A DNA stretch of 64,000 nucleotides, taken from Imbricaverruca yamaguchii. Lineage: Eukaryota; Arthropoda; Thecostraca; Neoverrucidae. The translations under genes and the position numbers were made by a program. Below are positions 47,792 through 58,896 of the stretch, piece after piece. Within the stretch, counting starts at the first letter, position 1. Every line of letters begins with the position of its first letter. The notes under the pieces were generated by a model. It had not been told where the DNA came from. It worked only from the letters and a program-made list of their open reading frames with translations, and did not search any database. The stretch lies in contig JAOTOL010001508.1 of NCBI GenBank assembly GCA_034440575.1, positions 824,001 to 888,000 on the forward strand, read 5' to 3'.

Positions 47792-47972
47792 TGTTGGATT
47801 AAATATTGTCCGACCAGCTTTGACCTTTTCAATATCAAGCAATAAATGAGAATTGGCAACAGCTATAAACAGCCTAGCAAGAGGTTAGCTACGGAGCGTG
47901 CGGGGCGGCGGGGAAGGACGGGTGGACGCAGTTTGCCCGACCTGACCTGACCTGATCTGATCTCATTTTCAG

Positions 47973-48147
47973 TTGGCGGTGATTCATCGTCTACGGGAGG
48001 AGCAGCACTTCATTGACGGCCAGCGCATCATCATCTGGGGCTGGAGCTACGGCGGGTTCGCCGCCGCCATGGCGCTGGCCATCGACTCCAACCACGTGTT
48101 GCGCGGAGCCATCTCGGTGGCGCCAGTCGCAAACTGGGAGCTATACG
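47973..48147 (+). CDS. DPP4-like exon 8, catalytic serine
   Basis: The acceptor is CTCATTTTCAG. Starts at phase 0, 58 codons plus one base. It encodes LAVIHRLREEQHFIDGQRII, IWGWSYGGFAAAMALAID and GAISVAPVANWELY. The nucleophile Ser is in GWSYGG, the invariant S9B signature. To join exon 9 in the frame giving DSAYTERYMG, the exon must end after the G at 48147, which puts a GC donor (GCACGT) at 48148. The nearest GT (48152) would shift the frame. This is the only non-canonical junction in the gene. Confidence 0.95.
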
Positions 48148-48550
48148 GCACGTGATGTACCATACCTTAGCTTGCTCCAGGTTAGGTTAGGTATATGTAG
48201 ATTATAGATCTTCTACAGAGGCTACCTATAGGTATGCAGCATACCTTATCAGGTTGCGTGCAAGCACCCATGATGCTCTGCATGGTTACCTTCATATAAT
48301 TCAACGGTATAATTATAGCACATAGTTCAAAATGTTCCGACACCACTCACCTCTTCCGCGATCTACCGCACCACCCAACAAACAAATGTGTCCACAAGCA
48401 GAGACGTCCTGTGTGAACCGAAGGGTGTGTCGTCCCCGTAGCGCTAGCCGATGTCCACTTTGTCTGTCGACACGGTCTCGGCATGTAGGAAGCGGTACTT
48501 GTGCCTGGCGACACCACCCAATGCTGACGCTGCCCCTTCCGTCGTCCCAG
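48148..48550. other. Intron 8-9, candidate GC-AG intron
   Basis: 403 bp from GCACGT to CGTCGTCCCAG. The phase of the flanking exons demands this donor (see findings). No repeats inside. Confidence 0.6.
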
Positions 48551-48762
48551 ACTCGGCGTACACGGAGAGATACATGGGCTCGCCTGGCGCGCGCGGCAAC
48601 TACCGCGGCTATCGCGACTCAGATCTCACCAGGCAGGCGGCGCTCTTCAAGGACAAGAACTTCTTCCTGATCCACGGCACGGCAGACGACAACGTGCACG
48701 TGCAACACAGCATGCTGCTCAGCAGGGCGCTCATCAAGCAGGGCGTCACGTTTCGACAACAG
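48551..48762 (+). CDS. DPP4-like exon 9, catalytic aspartate
   Basis: The acceptor is CCGTCGTCCCAG and the donor CGACAACAG/GTTAGT. Two bases complete Asp, then 70 codons. It encodes DSAYTERYMGSPGARGNYRG, NFFLIHGTADDNVHVQHS and LIKQGVTFRQQ. The Asp of TADDNVH is the second triad residue, and its Asn helps bind the substrate N-terminus in DPP4. YTERYMG is a strong family signature. It ends in phase 0. Confidence 0.97.
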
Positions 48763-49557
48763 GTTAGTTGGGGCGACACGCCTTCTGATTGGTAATTGGT
48801 AGGGGCGACATCCCTTCTGACAAAGGGTGAGCGAGAGAGACACGGCTTCGGAAAAGAGGTGGGTGTGAGCGACATGGTCTTCGATTTCATGACACCTTCC
48901 ATCTCGTCGACAGTTTGTCTCGGTTCTCAATACCCGATGTAACAGTTGTCCGATATGCTGGAGCTGTGGTGAGTTTATCGTGCCAAAAGTTCACGATGAT
49001 AAATGTATGTGTCGCTACGCATTGTTCTGGCACATGGCTTGCAGAGCGAAGAGGAAAATGGAACTCTGTGAGCTTCCTTTAATGGTAAAGGTAGTATTAA
49101 GCAAATGGTAAAGGTAGTATTAAGCAAATGCCGTTGACGAGAATGAAGCGTGCTATCAAAGAGTGTCTTCGTTCTCCCCCCTCGGTTCCAGTTGTTCTGT
49201 CACCGATGTTTTAATTTACGGGATGCAGTCTGCCTGGAAATGATGTTTAATCGACAGCCTTAATGCCGGTGTAATTGGAAGTAGTGGACTACTTAAGCGA
49301 TTCGTAACATTTTCTGCAAACACCGCTCGATATAAGTTGACCTGTAATCAATGTTAGACTGCTCAGTAGAAGTCTTGTTATGGACAAGTTATGTTATGAA
49401 AATTCGCAATATTTTCAGATCAGACAGTCAGAAACCAGACAAGTTATACACTCGCCGTAAATGATGAACCTCTCAAAATAGATGCTCCAGTATTGCACGT
49501 GGCAACTACAAACGCTGGTAGCAGTGCCTGAATAATGTTTGGTGTGCTTTGTTGCAG
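48763..49557. other. Intron 9-10, nothing recognised
   Basis: 795-bp AT-rich intron. A 25-bp tandem duplication (aatggtaaaggtagtattaa gcaa) lies near 49082-49130. The acceptor is GCTTTGTTGCAG. Confidence 0.7.
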
Positions 49558-49707
49558 ATATACCCGGACGAGAACCACTTCCTAACGGGAGTCAAGAGGC
49601 ACATGTACACAATGATGGAAGATTTCATCGAACGGTGCTTTTTGCCGTCGAAAAGAATCATCGATGAAGCGATTGCAAAACTGCGGAAGAAAAAAAAGAT
49701 AAATTAG
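49558..49707 (+). CDS. DPP4-like last exon, catalytic histidine
   Basis: 49 codons and TAG. It encodes IYPDENHFLTGVKRHMYTMM and then EDFIERCF. The His of DENHF is the third triad residue. The C-terminus is longer and more basic than in typical DPP4 proteins, ending with a run of lysines before I-N. A KKxx-like end would matter only on a cytosolic tail, whereas DPP4 relatives have a lumenal or extracellular C-terminus. No AATAAA was seen within about 250 bp downstream, so the polyadenylation site is unknown. Confidence 0.95.
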   Translation: MYPDENHFLTGVKRHMYTMMEDFIERCFLPSKRIIDEAIAKLRKKKKIN

Positions 49708-49967
49708 GGATTCTCGCTAATAATTCAGATCATGTCAACTCTATAAACACGTAGAAGTGAACTTATCCAAGATCGTCGTAGTGTAGTCGGTTTGGTGGGA
49801 CCTTTTAGCCATTCACGCCCTTGGCTCACTATTAGTGGTTCTAGTGGGATGATGAACGGTACGCGACCTTTGTGACCTTACGCTGCAGTTGAGTCCCCTA
49901 TGAGTGGCAGTGAGTAGGTATGATCGGTGGACTGGTGTTCGGCTCGCCGGCGCCGTTGCAGTTTGGA
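49708..49967 (+). other. 3' untranslated or flanking sequence
   Basis: Follows the peptidase stop codon up to the first downstream minisatellite. No canonical poly(A) signal seen. Confidence 0.4.
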
Positions 49968-50378
49968 TGGTGGCCAGCGGCCTGGTGAGCTGGTGGCGGT
50001 GTGTCGCTGCCGCGGTACCGCCGGGCCCAGCTGTGGGTGGCCAGCGGCCTGGTGAGCTGGTGGCGGTGTGTCGCTGCCGCGGTACCGCCGGGCCCAGCTG
50101 TGGGTGGCCAGCGGCCTGGTGAGCTGGTGGCGGTGTGTCGCTGCCGCGGTACCGCCGGGCCCAGCTGTGGGTGGCCAGCGGCCTGGTGAGCTGGTGGCGG
50201 TGTGTCGCTGCCGCGGTACCACCGGGCCTGTGCGCTGTGGGTGGCCAGCGGCCTGGTGAGCTGGTGGCGGTGTGTCGCTGCCGCGGTACCGCCGGGCCCA
50301 GCTGTGGGTGGCCAGCGGCCTGGTGAGCTGGTGGCGGTGTGTCGCTGCCGCGGTACCACCGGGCCCAGCTGTGACTGC
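49968..50378. repeat. 67-bp minisatellite, about 6 copies
   Basis: The unit is ggtggccagcggcctggtga plus gctggtggcggtgtgtcgct and gccgcggtaccgccgggcccagctgtg. Units are nearly identical. Confidence 0.96.
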
Positions 50379-50409
50379 GCGCAACGTGTCGTGACAGAGC
50401 AGCTGCACC

Positions 50410-51442
50410 AACGCGCTGCAGTACGGCGGCCGCTGCAGTACGACGGCCGCTGCAGTACGGTGGCCGCTGCAGTACGACAGCCGCTGCAGTACGACGACCG
50501 CTGCAGTACGGTGGCCGATGCAGTACGGTGGCCGCTGCAGTACGACGGCCACTGCAGTACGGCGGCCGCTGAAGTACGACGACCGCTGCAGTACGGTGGC
50601 CGCTGCAGTACGACGGCCACTGCAGTATGACGACCGCTGCAGTACGGCGGCCGCTGCAGTACGGTTGCCGCTGCAGTACGATGGCCGCTACAGTACGACG
50701 GCCGTTGCAGTACGGCGGTCACTGCAGTTCGGCGGTCAATGCAGTACGACGGCCGCTGCAGTACGGTGGCCGCTGCAGTACGGTGGCCGCTGTAGTACGG
50801 CGGCCGCTGCAGTATGGCGGACGCTGCAATACGGTGGCCGCTGCAGTACGGTGGCCGCTGTAGTACGGCGGCCGCTGCAGTATGGCGGACGCTGCAATAC
50901 GGTGGCTGCTGCAGTACGGTGGCCGCTGCAGTACGGTGGCCGCTGTAGTACGGCGGCCGCTGCAGTACGGCGGACGCTGCAATACGGTGGCCGCTGCAGT
51001 ACAGTGGCCGCTGCAGTACGGTGGCCGCTGTAGTACGGTGGCCGCTGCAGTATGGCGGACGCTGCAATACGGTGGCTGCTGCAGTACGGTGGCCGCTGTA
51101 GTACGGTGGCCGCTGCAGTACGGTGGCCGCTGCAGTACGGTGGCCGCTGTAGTACGGCGGCCGCTGCAGTATGGCGGACGCTGCAATACGGTGGCCGCTG
51201 CAGTACGGTGGCCGCTGCAGTACGGTGGCCGCTGTAGTACGGTGGCCGCTGCAGTATGGCGGACGCTGCAATACGGTTGCTGCTGCAGTACGGTGGCCGC
51301 TGTAGTATGGTGGCCGCTGCAGTACGGTGGCCGCTGCAGTATGGCGGACGCTGCAATACGGTGGCCGCTGTAGTACGGCGGCCGCTGTAGTATGGCGGAC
51401 ACTGCAATACGGTGGCTGCTGCAGTACGGTGGCCGCTGCGCG
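50410..51442. repeat. 17-bp minisatellite, about 60 copies
   Basis: The unit is cgctgcagtacggtggc, with gacggcc, ggcggac, tgtagt and tgcaat variants in a recurring order that suggests a higher-order repeat of about 70-110 bp. A PstI-like CTGCAG occurs in most units. Long frames on both strands are artefacts. Confidence 0.96.
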
Positions 51443-51531
51443 ACAGAGCAGTCGGACTGGCCTGTGATATGCGCCGCACTCTTCCACAGCGCCACCGGCT
51501 GTGGCGCGCTCGTGCCGTGCTGCCGTCGAAG

Positions 51532-52146
51532 CGCTGCTGTCGTCCGCGTGCTGACGAGGAGCTGGCCCAGCGGCGGCCGACAGTGAGCGGCTCTGGTGTG
51601 CTGTCTGGTGCGACAGTGAGCGCTGCTGTCGTCCGCGTGCCGCCGAGGAGCTGGCCCAGCGGCGGCCGACAGTGAGCGGCTCTGGTGTGCTGTCTGGTGC
51701 GACAGTGAGCGCTGCTGTCGTCCGCGTGCCACCGAGGAGCTGGCCCAGCGGCGGCCGACAGTGAGCGGCTCTGGTGTGCTGTCTGGTGCGACAGTGAGCG
51801 CTGCTGTCGTCCGCGTGCCGCCGAGGAGCTGGCCCAGCGGCGGCCGACAGTGAGCGGCTCTGGTGTGCTGTCTGGTGCGACAATGAGCGCTGCTGTCGTC
51901 CGCGTGCCGCCGAGGAGCTGGCCCAGCGGCGGCCGACAGTGAGCGGCTCTGGTGTGCTGTCTGGTGCGACAGTGAGCGCTGCTGTCGTCCGCGTGCCGCC
52001 GAGGAGCTGGCCCAGCGGCGGCCGACAGTGAGCGGCTCTGGTGTGCTGTCTGGTGCGACAGTGAGCGCTGCTGTCGTCCGCGTGCCGCCGAGGAGCTGGC
52101 CCAGCGGCGGCCGACAGTGAGCGGCTCTGGTGTGCTGTCTGGTGCC
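51532..52146. repeat. 89-bp minisatellite, about 7 copies
   Basis: The unit contains gctggcccagcggcggccga, cagtgagcggctctggtgtg, ctgtctggtgcgacagtgag and cgctgctgtcgtccgcgtgc. gctggcccag recurs at 51561, 51650 and 51739. Units are almost identical. Confidence 0.96.
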
Positions 52147-52733
52147 GGGTCGGCTTCGGCGATCACTCGGTCAGCTGACACGGCGTGTCGCCAGCTGCCG
52201 CTGAGTATGTCCGCTGGATGAGCGTGCCCGTGCGGCCGAGCTGGATGTTGGGTGCGTCGTTTGCCGCATGCATACCACTTCACCGGGAGCTCGGAAGAGT
52301 ATCGTCCACCTTGCTCGCTTAAGTACCTTGTTGGTGTAGTCGCTAGTCAGCTCCCAAGTGCCAATCATTTGGTGTAGGGTGTACATGTACCCCCGGTCGG
52401 GTCAGGCGGGGGTTTGACGGGGGTTTGACGCGCTGCGTGTGCCGGCTGGCCCGTGTCTCACCAGCAGTGCACTCCTGAGCTGGCCATCTGCTGTCCGAAG
52501 TGGAGCTGAACAGAGCAAAACAAGACAGGTGTTCGGGCGCGTGGCGAAGCTGAGGCGAAGCTGATGCCTTCATCTTTTCTCAAGTTCTCTTCTGTTCGTG
52601 TGTCCTCTGACATGCTCTGATCTATGGAGCGTGGACGCGACGGCGCTCGGTGATGGTCCCGCTCGTGTTTAACTTGAGCACCGCTCACTGGCTGTAATGT
52701 CATCAAGCGATGGCGGGAATTTCGTCCTGACTA
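52147..52733. other. Unassigned spacer
   Basis: GC-rich unique sequence up to about 52500, then mixed. No gene recognised. Confidence 0.45.
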
Positions 52734-52925
52734 ACGACCTCAGTAACCTAGGCAATACTCTGCTTATTCATGGGAGCTGTTGAGTGAGTTCTCTCCACTA
52801 ACGACCTCCGAATATGGGGAATACTCTGCTTGTACATGAGACTTATTGAGTCAGCCTTCTCGGCTGACGACCTCCGTAACCTGGGCAATACTCTGCTTGT
52901 TCATGAGGGTTGTTGAGTGAGCGCA
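52734..52925. repeat. Three-copy ~67-bp tandem repeat
   Basis: acgacctc...ggcaatactctgctt...gttgagtgag recurs starting at 52734, 52801 and 52867. Confidence 0.9.
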
Positions 52926-55077
52926 CTTCTAGGTGATGTAGGCGCGGGACAGGCCATAGATCTGACTGATGGGACATAGAGGTGGGAGATGTTTAGATGA
53001 CTATGGCTCTCACGTTCTTCCCTACAGCATTTTATACCAGTGCCGTGTGTGCGAAATCGGTCCCAGTCGTGATCGTTTTTGTGTTATGCGTTGTATGTGG
53101 TCACAGTTCACAAACCATTTGTGATTGCCACCAACTCGACTATACTGCAAATGCGGTTGATGTTTTTAGCAACCCAAAGGTATCCTGACTGAATGTATTT
53201 TGACTATTTGTGCCAGCTGAATTAGCATGCTTTGACTTTGGCCATTTTAAGATGTCATCTTCCTCGTGCCCATTGCCGCATTTCATTTCAGTCCCATGCC
53301 TACGTATCGTTACCAATTTTTGAAGTGTACCTTTTGTCTCCGTGCTTCTTGTGTCTTTCATCAATTATCACCTTAACAATTTTTGTATGGCCGCGAGCAT
53401 CTAGGCAGTGGCAGTTGACTAGAGTGGTAGTGTCATTATCCGATCCTCGCGTCATGAGAGCCGAACGTTATCCCGGAGCTAGTATGTCATTCAACCTCTC
53501 CGCTGCAGGTGCCCGAGGCCCGCTGTGTTTTATTAAAGTCATCTGAGTGTTAGCTGTCGTTCAAGTTTACATACAATTGCCACATATATATAGCTAGTAC
53601 GTTTTTAAGTATTGGGCCGCGTTAAGACGACCGAGGTCATTCCTTTTGGTATGAGACTGCCGAGTTATGCAGATATATGGCACCTGCCGCTGTTATTGAC
53701 CCATGCAATATTTTCATTTCCCGTTGTATACATCCCTATTCGCTACTCTTAGCTGAATATGTTCGTAATACATGCAATCAGTTATCGGCGATGTTTGCTG
53801 ATTAGAGGATGGGCAATGCTGGAAAAGGTCAAGTGTATTGGTTCCGCTTAATAGGTGGGTGATAGCCTGATCATGAGAGCAAGCGTCACGCGACTGAACT
53901 CAGGTGCCCAGGATTTGACGGTAGTCCTTCCACTTGTGGGAGAGAGTTTAAATCCACACTTTATCATATAGTGGAATGTGTCGGTAGTACCCATATGTCA
54001 GACTTAGCAGCGGTGGTTGTCATACTGGCCTTGTAAATGCGGATTTTTCGCATCACCTTCCACACACACGCGTCTCTCCCGTATATTTCACACAGACACG
54101 CAAGTGAGCGCGCGCCGTCTTTGTGCTAGGTGTTCTGCAACACGCGCTGTTCTACAGCGTACTCCACATGACCTACATATAATCAATGGCATTATGTCAT
54201 GTTCCGTGCTGGTGTATTTAAATAGATCCATAGCTAATTCAATCATGAATGAATAAGAAATGACTAACTACGATAACACTACTATTGATTAACTACTCAC
54301 CGATTGGTAGCTCGTTGGTCATTTAGTCTTGCTACCACCGAGCCTACTCTATATATATTGATAGACATGCGCTGCCACGCTGCTGCTAGCGCTTCGTTTC
54401 CACCTAGCAGAGGATGTTCGAACTGTAAGCATGCCATTGGGGGTCGCATGGCGGCCCCGGCCGCTATATGAAAAATCTTGAAATTAATTGTCAAAAACAA
54501 GGAACGTATGCTATCTGGAGATTTTGCCCCACCTGTGATGGATACATCATCATTTCTGTATCAGCTGATACTACTTTGACTCCAGTATAATGGTCGTTAG
54601 TAATCGTCAATTTTGTTCTAAGGTTGTCATGGTCCCGGATTTCCGTATAGCTTAAGCATGGGGAACGCCGGAAGCATGATGTGGTCGCATGTGGAATTGA
54701 ATATTTTGATCAAAGGATGGTATGAATTAAAAATCCCCCCCCCCCCACCCGGGAACTTCCTCAGAATGTATCGCTAGTTTCCATGAAGGTATTCCTGATC
54801 AACTGACACTGCCGCTATACTTCGTCAAATTTGATTGAATTTGAAATAATTTCGCAACGAAGTCTTTAAGTGAGGGCAATGTCCATTTGTTGCAGATAAT
54901 GAGGGTGCTGGTGAATAACAGAATTGCTTTAGCGACACTAGTGTTTAAAGAACTCCTTACATTAACATGGCGCGATGATCTTTGGTAGCGAGTCATGTAT
55001 AAATTATCTTGGATAGCAAGTTGTCGATGAACGGCGGGACTTTCCTGAACTTTTTCTTCTTCCATGTGGAACAAACC
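52926..55077. other. Unassigned region
   Basis: No gene, RNA or transposon core recognised in about 2.1 kb. A C tract lies at 54737-54746. Confidence 0.5.
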
Positions 55078-55326
55078 TTCATCAGTATCCTATGGTGACT
55101 TTCCTCGATGATTGGAAAGAAACAGTCGAAAGTTACTTGTTCTTGGCATATATTCGGGTGCAACCCTTAGTCAAGCGACAAGAAAAAAAGCAATTCCAAT
55201 TTAGTTGGAATTGCTTTTTTCTGTGGTTTCACGAAGGGTTGCACCCGAAGATATACCAAGAACAAGTAAATTTCGACTTTTTTTCTTCCAATCATCGAGG
55301 AAAGGTCACCATAGGATACTGATGAA
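55078..55326. repeat. Near-perfect 249-bp palindrome (fold-back element)
   Basis: Two 122-bp arms (55078-55199 and 55205-55326) are inverted copies, about 90% identical by eye, around a 5-base loop (tttag). The arms begin ttcatcagtatcctatggtg and the right end is its reverse complement. tggaacaaacct occurs just outside on the left (55067-55078) and again at 55363-55374, a possible direct repeat. It could be a palindromic MITE or a transcribed hairpin; no transposase signature is seen. Confidence 0.9.
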
Positions 55327-55717
55327 ACAATATGTTCCTCCCCAGAGCGCTAAATGATTTATATGGAACAAACCTCGTCTTAAACGCATTATTTATCAAG
55401 CATCATCATGTAAATAATCATAAAATCACCACATGCGAAGGCAAATGCTTGTCTCTGCCTTCACTGCGAAGTAGGGGTGCAGCCAGCCTGTTTTGAGTCG
55501 GCTCGAGTGGCATACAAATTAATGCCAATGTAATAATACTCAACATATCTGGATGCGGTAGGACCTGAACATGATTATACAAAAATAACAATCCGAGTTG
55601 TTGCTGGGGTGGCTTTAGGAACCAGGGCTCTATTGCTAAGCAGAGCTTGTTGCGTGAACCCTGGTCCCACCACCCGATCCATGAATTCCAGTTCAACGGC
55701 AGAATTTTGGTCGAAAG
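55327..55717. other. Unassigned spacer
   Basis: No feature recognised apart from the possible flanking direct repeat of the palindrome. Confidence 0.5.
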
Positions 55718-55907
55718 TTTAACGTGCCGTCAATGCACCGACACGGCATCCCGGTAGCTCGTCCCCGGCCTTATCTGACCAGCTGCCAACTGACACTCCC
55801 GGTCGGGGGCTAAACGTGAGCGCGCGAAGCGACTCGAACCCTGTGTTGCCAGTACAGGGGAGACCAGCGCAGGCTAGCGCTCTAACCAACCGAGCTACCG
55901 GGGCGGC
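55718..55907 (-). mobile_element. tRNA-derived SINE, minus strand
   Basis: In minus orientation the head reads GCCCCGGTAGCTCGGTTGGT, then TAGAGCGCTAGCC, with a B box GGGTTCGAGTCGC. The sequence cannot close a tRNA acceptor stem, so it is not a working tRNA. The body ends near ggcacgttaaac. No clear target-site duplication was seen. Confidence 0.7.
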
Positions 55908-57261
55908 ACATAACAATATTTTATAACAATATCTTACCTAGGTAATGGTTGTCGTTTTCCTTTATCCCTCTTGGATATGTCACTGCCCTCGCCACTTACA
56001 CCGTTGCCAAATTCACCGGCATTGCCTATCCCAGTTAACATAACATATTGGAACCCTAGGGGACTGGTCGCTCCAAGCTTCATGTAATTTAACAATATAA
56101 GAATTATTACGTATTTCGCAGAAATATATTGCATGAAAAACAACTAAAGGAAGGAACGTCCACCACGACACCCATGAATGATGTCACTAAGGGTCCATGC
56201 AACTGCTAAAAAGTGCGAGTGTTTGCTGTTCACCACTGGAACGTTGACAAGTTTGGGGCCCCGCCACGACTTCAAGGTTGGTGTGATTCCACAGCCTTTG
56301 GATTTATGAAGACGCTGAGCCGCCTCGGGAGTGTCCAACTGTTGTGACTTATTCAGTCGTTGTTGGGTAAATGAAATATTGACACCTCGCTCATTCCAAC
56401 CGAGTGGTCCGAAAACATCATTCGGAATTGTTACTATTCGAGCATCTCCCCTAAATATTTCCGCGCAGCTGATGCTCTGATCTCAGGGTACGCCAGCGCA
56501 CTCACGTGGCGGAAGTTGTATTTGAACCCTTAAGAACCCTTAACTGTGAAATGATATTAGCTTTATGCAATCAATCATCATTAGGCAGCAAGGGATCCAC
56601 CATTATTACGGTGGAGGAAATCAAGCGTTATCATGCAGCAAATTATCCAGCATCAGTAGGTTAGCTTCATAGGTTTTTATAACACTACTCTAATTTTCAG
56701 CATATATTGCAACACAAAGTTTAATTTTCTTTGCTTTGCTTTTCTTTCTTTGCTTTCTTTACTTTGCGTATTGCATTCTTGAATTTTCCACCATAGACAG
56801 CCGGACGCTGGGGGCGACGCTGGCGCCCCCCGGCTCGTCCCCGACCGCCCACCGCCATTCATAATATGATGGGGCGCACACAATTCCCTGAATGTTCATG
56901 GGCCCCAGCGCAAAAGTAACAGGCGGATTTTCGTATTTGAAACACTAGGCGATGCATCTGACATGAGTTCTGCCACTAATACAGTCGAGGCCGACAGGTT
57001 TGTTTAATATTGTCTAAGAATATTGCGCTTATGGGCGGTGAATGGAAAGAATGCATCTACAACCACGAATTTCTCATATACCATTTTGGCGTGGCAAAGC
57101 CGATGCTGCCTAATATTGTTGAAGGGTGGAATTTTACGTTACTTTTTGTCATGCCACTCCTCGGCGTCCCTCCGGATCCTCTGCGCAGCAACCGACGGCG
57201 CTTGACGTGCATCGAGCAATGCCAGAACCTCAATAATTCCGGACAGCTTCATGTCAAAAGG
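55908..57261. other. Unassigned region
   Basis: No gene recognised. A tctttctttgctttctttac pyrimidine-rich tract lies at 56725-56770. Confidence 0.5.
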
Positions 57262-57812
57262 TAAAAAATGACAGGATCAGATATCTATAAAAGCAGTCGA
57301 ATATTATATCATAAGATAGCTCATCCTATGGTGGCTTATTTGAGACCATTCAACATTAATTATCTAATGTCGAACAGCTGATATACAAATAAATGTAATA
57401 CAATGTGATAATTCTAAACAGAAATCGTGGAATTGAGTGCAAAAATGGTAGGGTTAAATATATATAAAAGTAGTCGAGTATGACATCAGAGGGTAGCTGA
57501 TTTTATGTCAGTTTAACTGAGTCCATTGGAAATTAATTCGCTAATGTAGAACATCCGATATTCAATTTGATGGTATTTAATGTTATAATTTCAGACACAA
57601 AACTTTGAACAGAGTGCACAAATGACAGGGTTAGATATCGATAAAAGTAGTTGAACATAGCATCCAATTACAGCTGATTTTATGTCGGTGTATTTGAGAC
57701 CATTGGCCATTAAGTCGGTAATATAGAACATCTGGTATACAATTTAATGTAGTACGATGTGATAATTTCGAACACAAATTTTGGAACTCAGTGCAAAAGT
57801 GATAGGGTTAAA
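57262..57812. repeat. 177-bp AT-rich satellite-like repeat, about 3 copies
   Basis: The phrase agg(g)tta(g/a)atat..ataaaag(t/c)agt recurs at 57273, 57450, 57627 and (truncated) 57804, a regular 177-bp period. Inside each copy are gct(g/c)at...tatg...g(a/t)cattg and acacaaa...ttggaa blocks. Copies are diverged (about 75-80% by eye). Confidence 0.85.
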
Positions 57813-58542
57813 CCTTCATGGAAAATATTCAGGATGATAAAAAAATGTAGCACACTCGATCTTAGTTTCGTTAAGAATATTGGTGCACATTACACAGAAG
57901 ATGTATGACGCGCTTTTATCACAAGATGTTGGGTGGCCAATTGCTTTCATTTCACTCTAACGGCAGTGACAGGGTGAAATGATTTGATAATCAAATGAAC
58001 GTCATCATAAGAGAGCTTGTCTCAATGTTTTTCAAATTTTTTCCATTGGAAATCACCCGCGCCTTCTCTAGAAACTAAAATATAGCATTAATCAGACCCA
58101 GCCCACTCTGGTGGTGTTCTTTCACAACCCACCACCAGAGGCGCCACCGGTATTATGTCCGCTCATGACGCCTCACACAACTGAGAAATATAAAATTGCA
58201 GAGGAAATGAATGATCACACTATGCTAACTACCTTTCCAAATATTGCATTGGGAAAATACAACAATTACACAATTACCTGAAGGGAAAAAAACATATGCA
58301 CAATACTTATGCATACCATAGGTATTGTGATTTGTAATTTTGGAGTATTTATTACTTGTGAATTAATGACCGTTGGTAACAATTGTTGCCGTAAGTTTGA
58401 TAATTAAAATGAATAGGAAAGCACGCAGAATTTCCAAATATTTGTTTCCATTCTATATGAGCAAACTTTTGTAAGCCCGAATACATTTTTTATTTTACAA
58501 ATGACAGTGTCGCACGCATAGTCTTAGACCCTTTCTGACAAG
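57813..58542. other. Unassigned spacer
   Basis: AT-rich sequence upstream of the piggyBac-like exons. The left terminal repeat of the element was looked for here and not found. Confidence 0.5.
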
Positions 58543-58589
58543 ATGGCGTGCCCGTCAAGTGCGTCTGGTTACCCTCGGTCAATCAAAGG
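58543..58589 (+). CDS. Candidate first coding exon of the piggyBac-like element
   Basis: An ATG in the strong context CAAGATGGCG starts a 15-codon frame (MACPSSASGYPRSIK). It ends with two bases before a good donor (AAAGG/GTAAGTG). Unspliced, it stops at once. The phase fits the exon at 58788. No homology is recognised in the peptide itself; support is structural only. Confidence 0.35.
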
Positions 58590-58787
58590 GTAAGTGTGAA
58601 AGTATCTCGAGTTGAAACTGCGTTTTTGTGGTTGGACCATGAGGAGCAAGAGCTGTTATACGTTTTACTGCCAATATGTTTGCTATGCACTACTTATTTG
58701 GACATACGAGGCCACTGAAAGGACGGCTGGCAACATTTGTTACCAACGGTCAAAACGCAAACAAGAATTTTCATTTTTCCTTTCAAG

Positions 58788-58896
58788 ACTCTCAGCAATC
58801 CAGATTTTCGATATTCTGGAAGAGGAAACTGATGTGGAAGATAATGATTTAGACCCGATCGATGTTGCGTTCATGCCTCCTACGGAAAAAAGCTGA
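58788..58896 (+). pseudogene. Candidate second exon, acidic N-terminal region of piggyBac-like protein
   Basis: The acceptor is TTTTTCCTTTCAAG. In the phase of the upstream exon it reads LSAIQIFDILEEETDVEDND then LDPIDVAFMPP. Acidic segments of this type with a PP motif are typical just before the SDEDS-like stretch of piggyBac transposases. The third exon opens with such a stretch. The frame runs into TGA (58894-58896) with no donor, so the element appears broken here. Confidence 0.35.

Larger units (their letters stand above)
24813..49707 (+). other. Dipeptidyl-peptidase-4-like gene (S9B), C-terminal ten exons
   Basis: Ten collinear exons join in phase to 1,578 nt (525 residues plus TAG). 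They cover the end of the eight-bladed propeller and the whole catalytic domain of a prolyl-dipeptidase of the DPP4/DPP10 family. Such enzymes remove Xaa-Pro or Xaa-Ala dipeptides; most are type II membrane or secreted proteins. All three catalytic residues and the oxyanion Tyr (VYGGPG) are present, so it looks active rather than DPP6/10-like. About 240 N-terminal residues, including the membrane anchor and the Glu pair that binds the substrate N-terminus, are not found in this window. Exons are GC-rich, introns 0.4-8.9 kb. Exon numbers used here are relative. Confidence 0.9.

Noticed and set aside
48148..48155. Exon 8 donor at GT 48152
   Set aside because: Gives ...YGT and puts exon 9 out of frame, losing the strongly conserved YTERYMG; the summed coding length is then not a multiple of three.
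55830..55907. Functional tRNA gene on the minus strand
   Set aside because: A and B boxes are present but the acceptor stem cannot pair, and the sequence continues as a SINE body.
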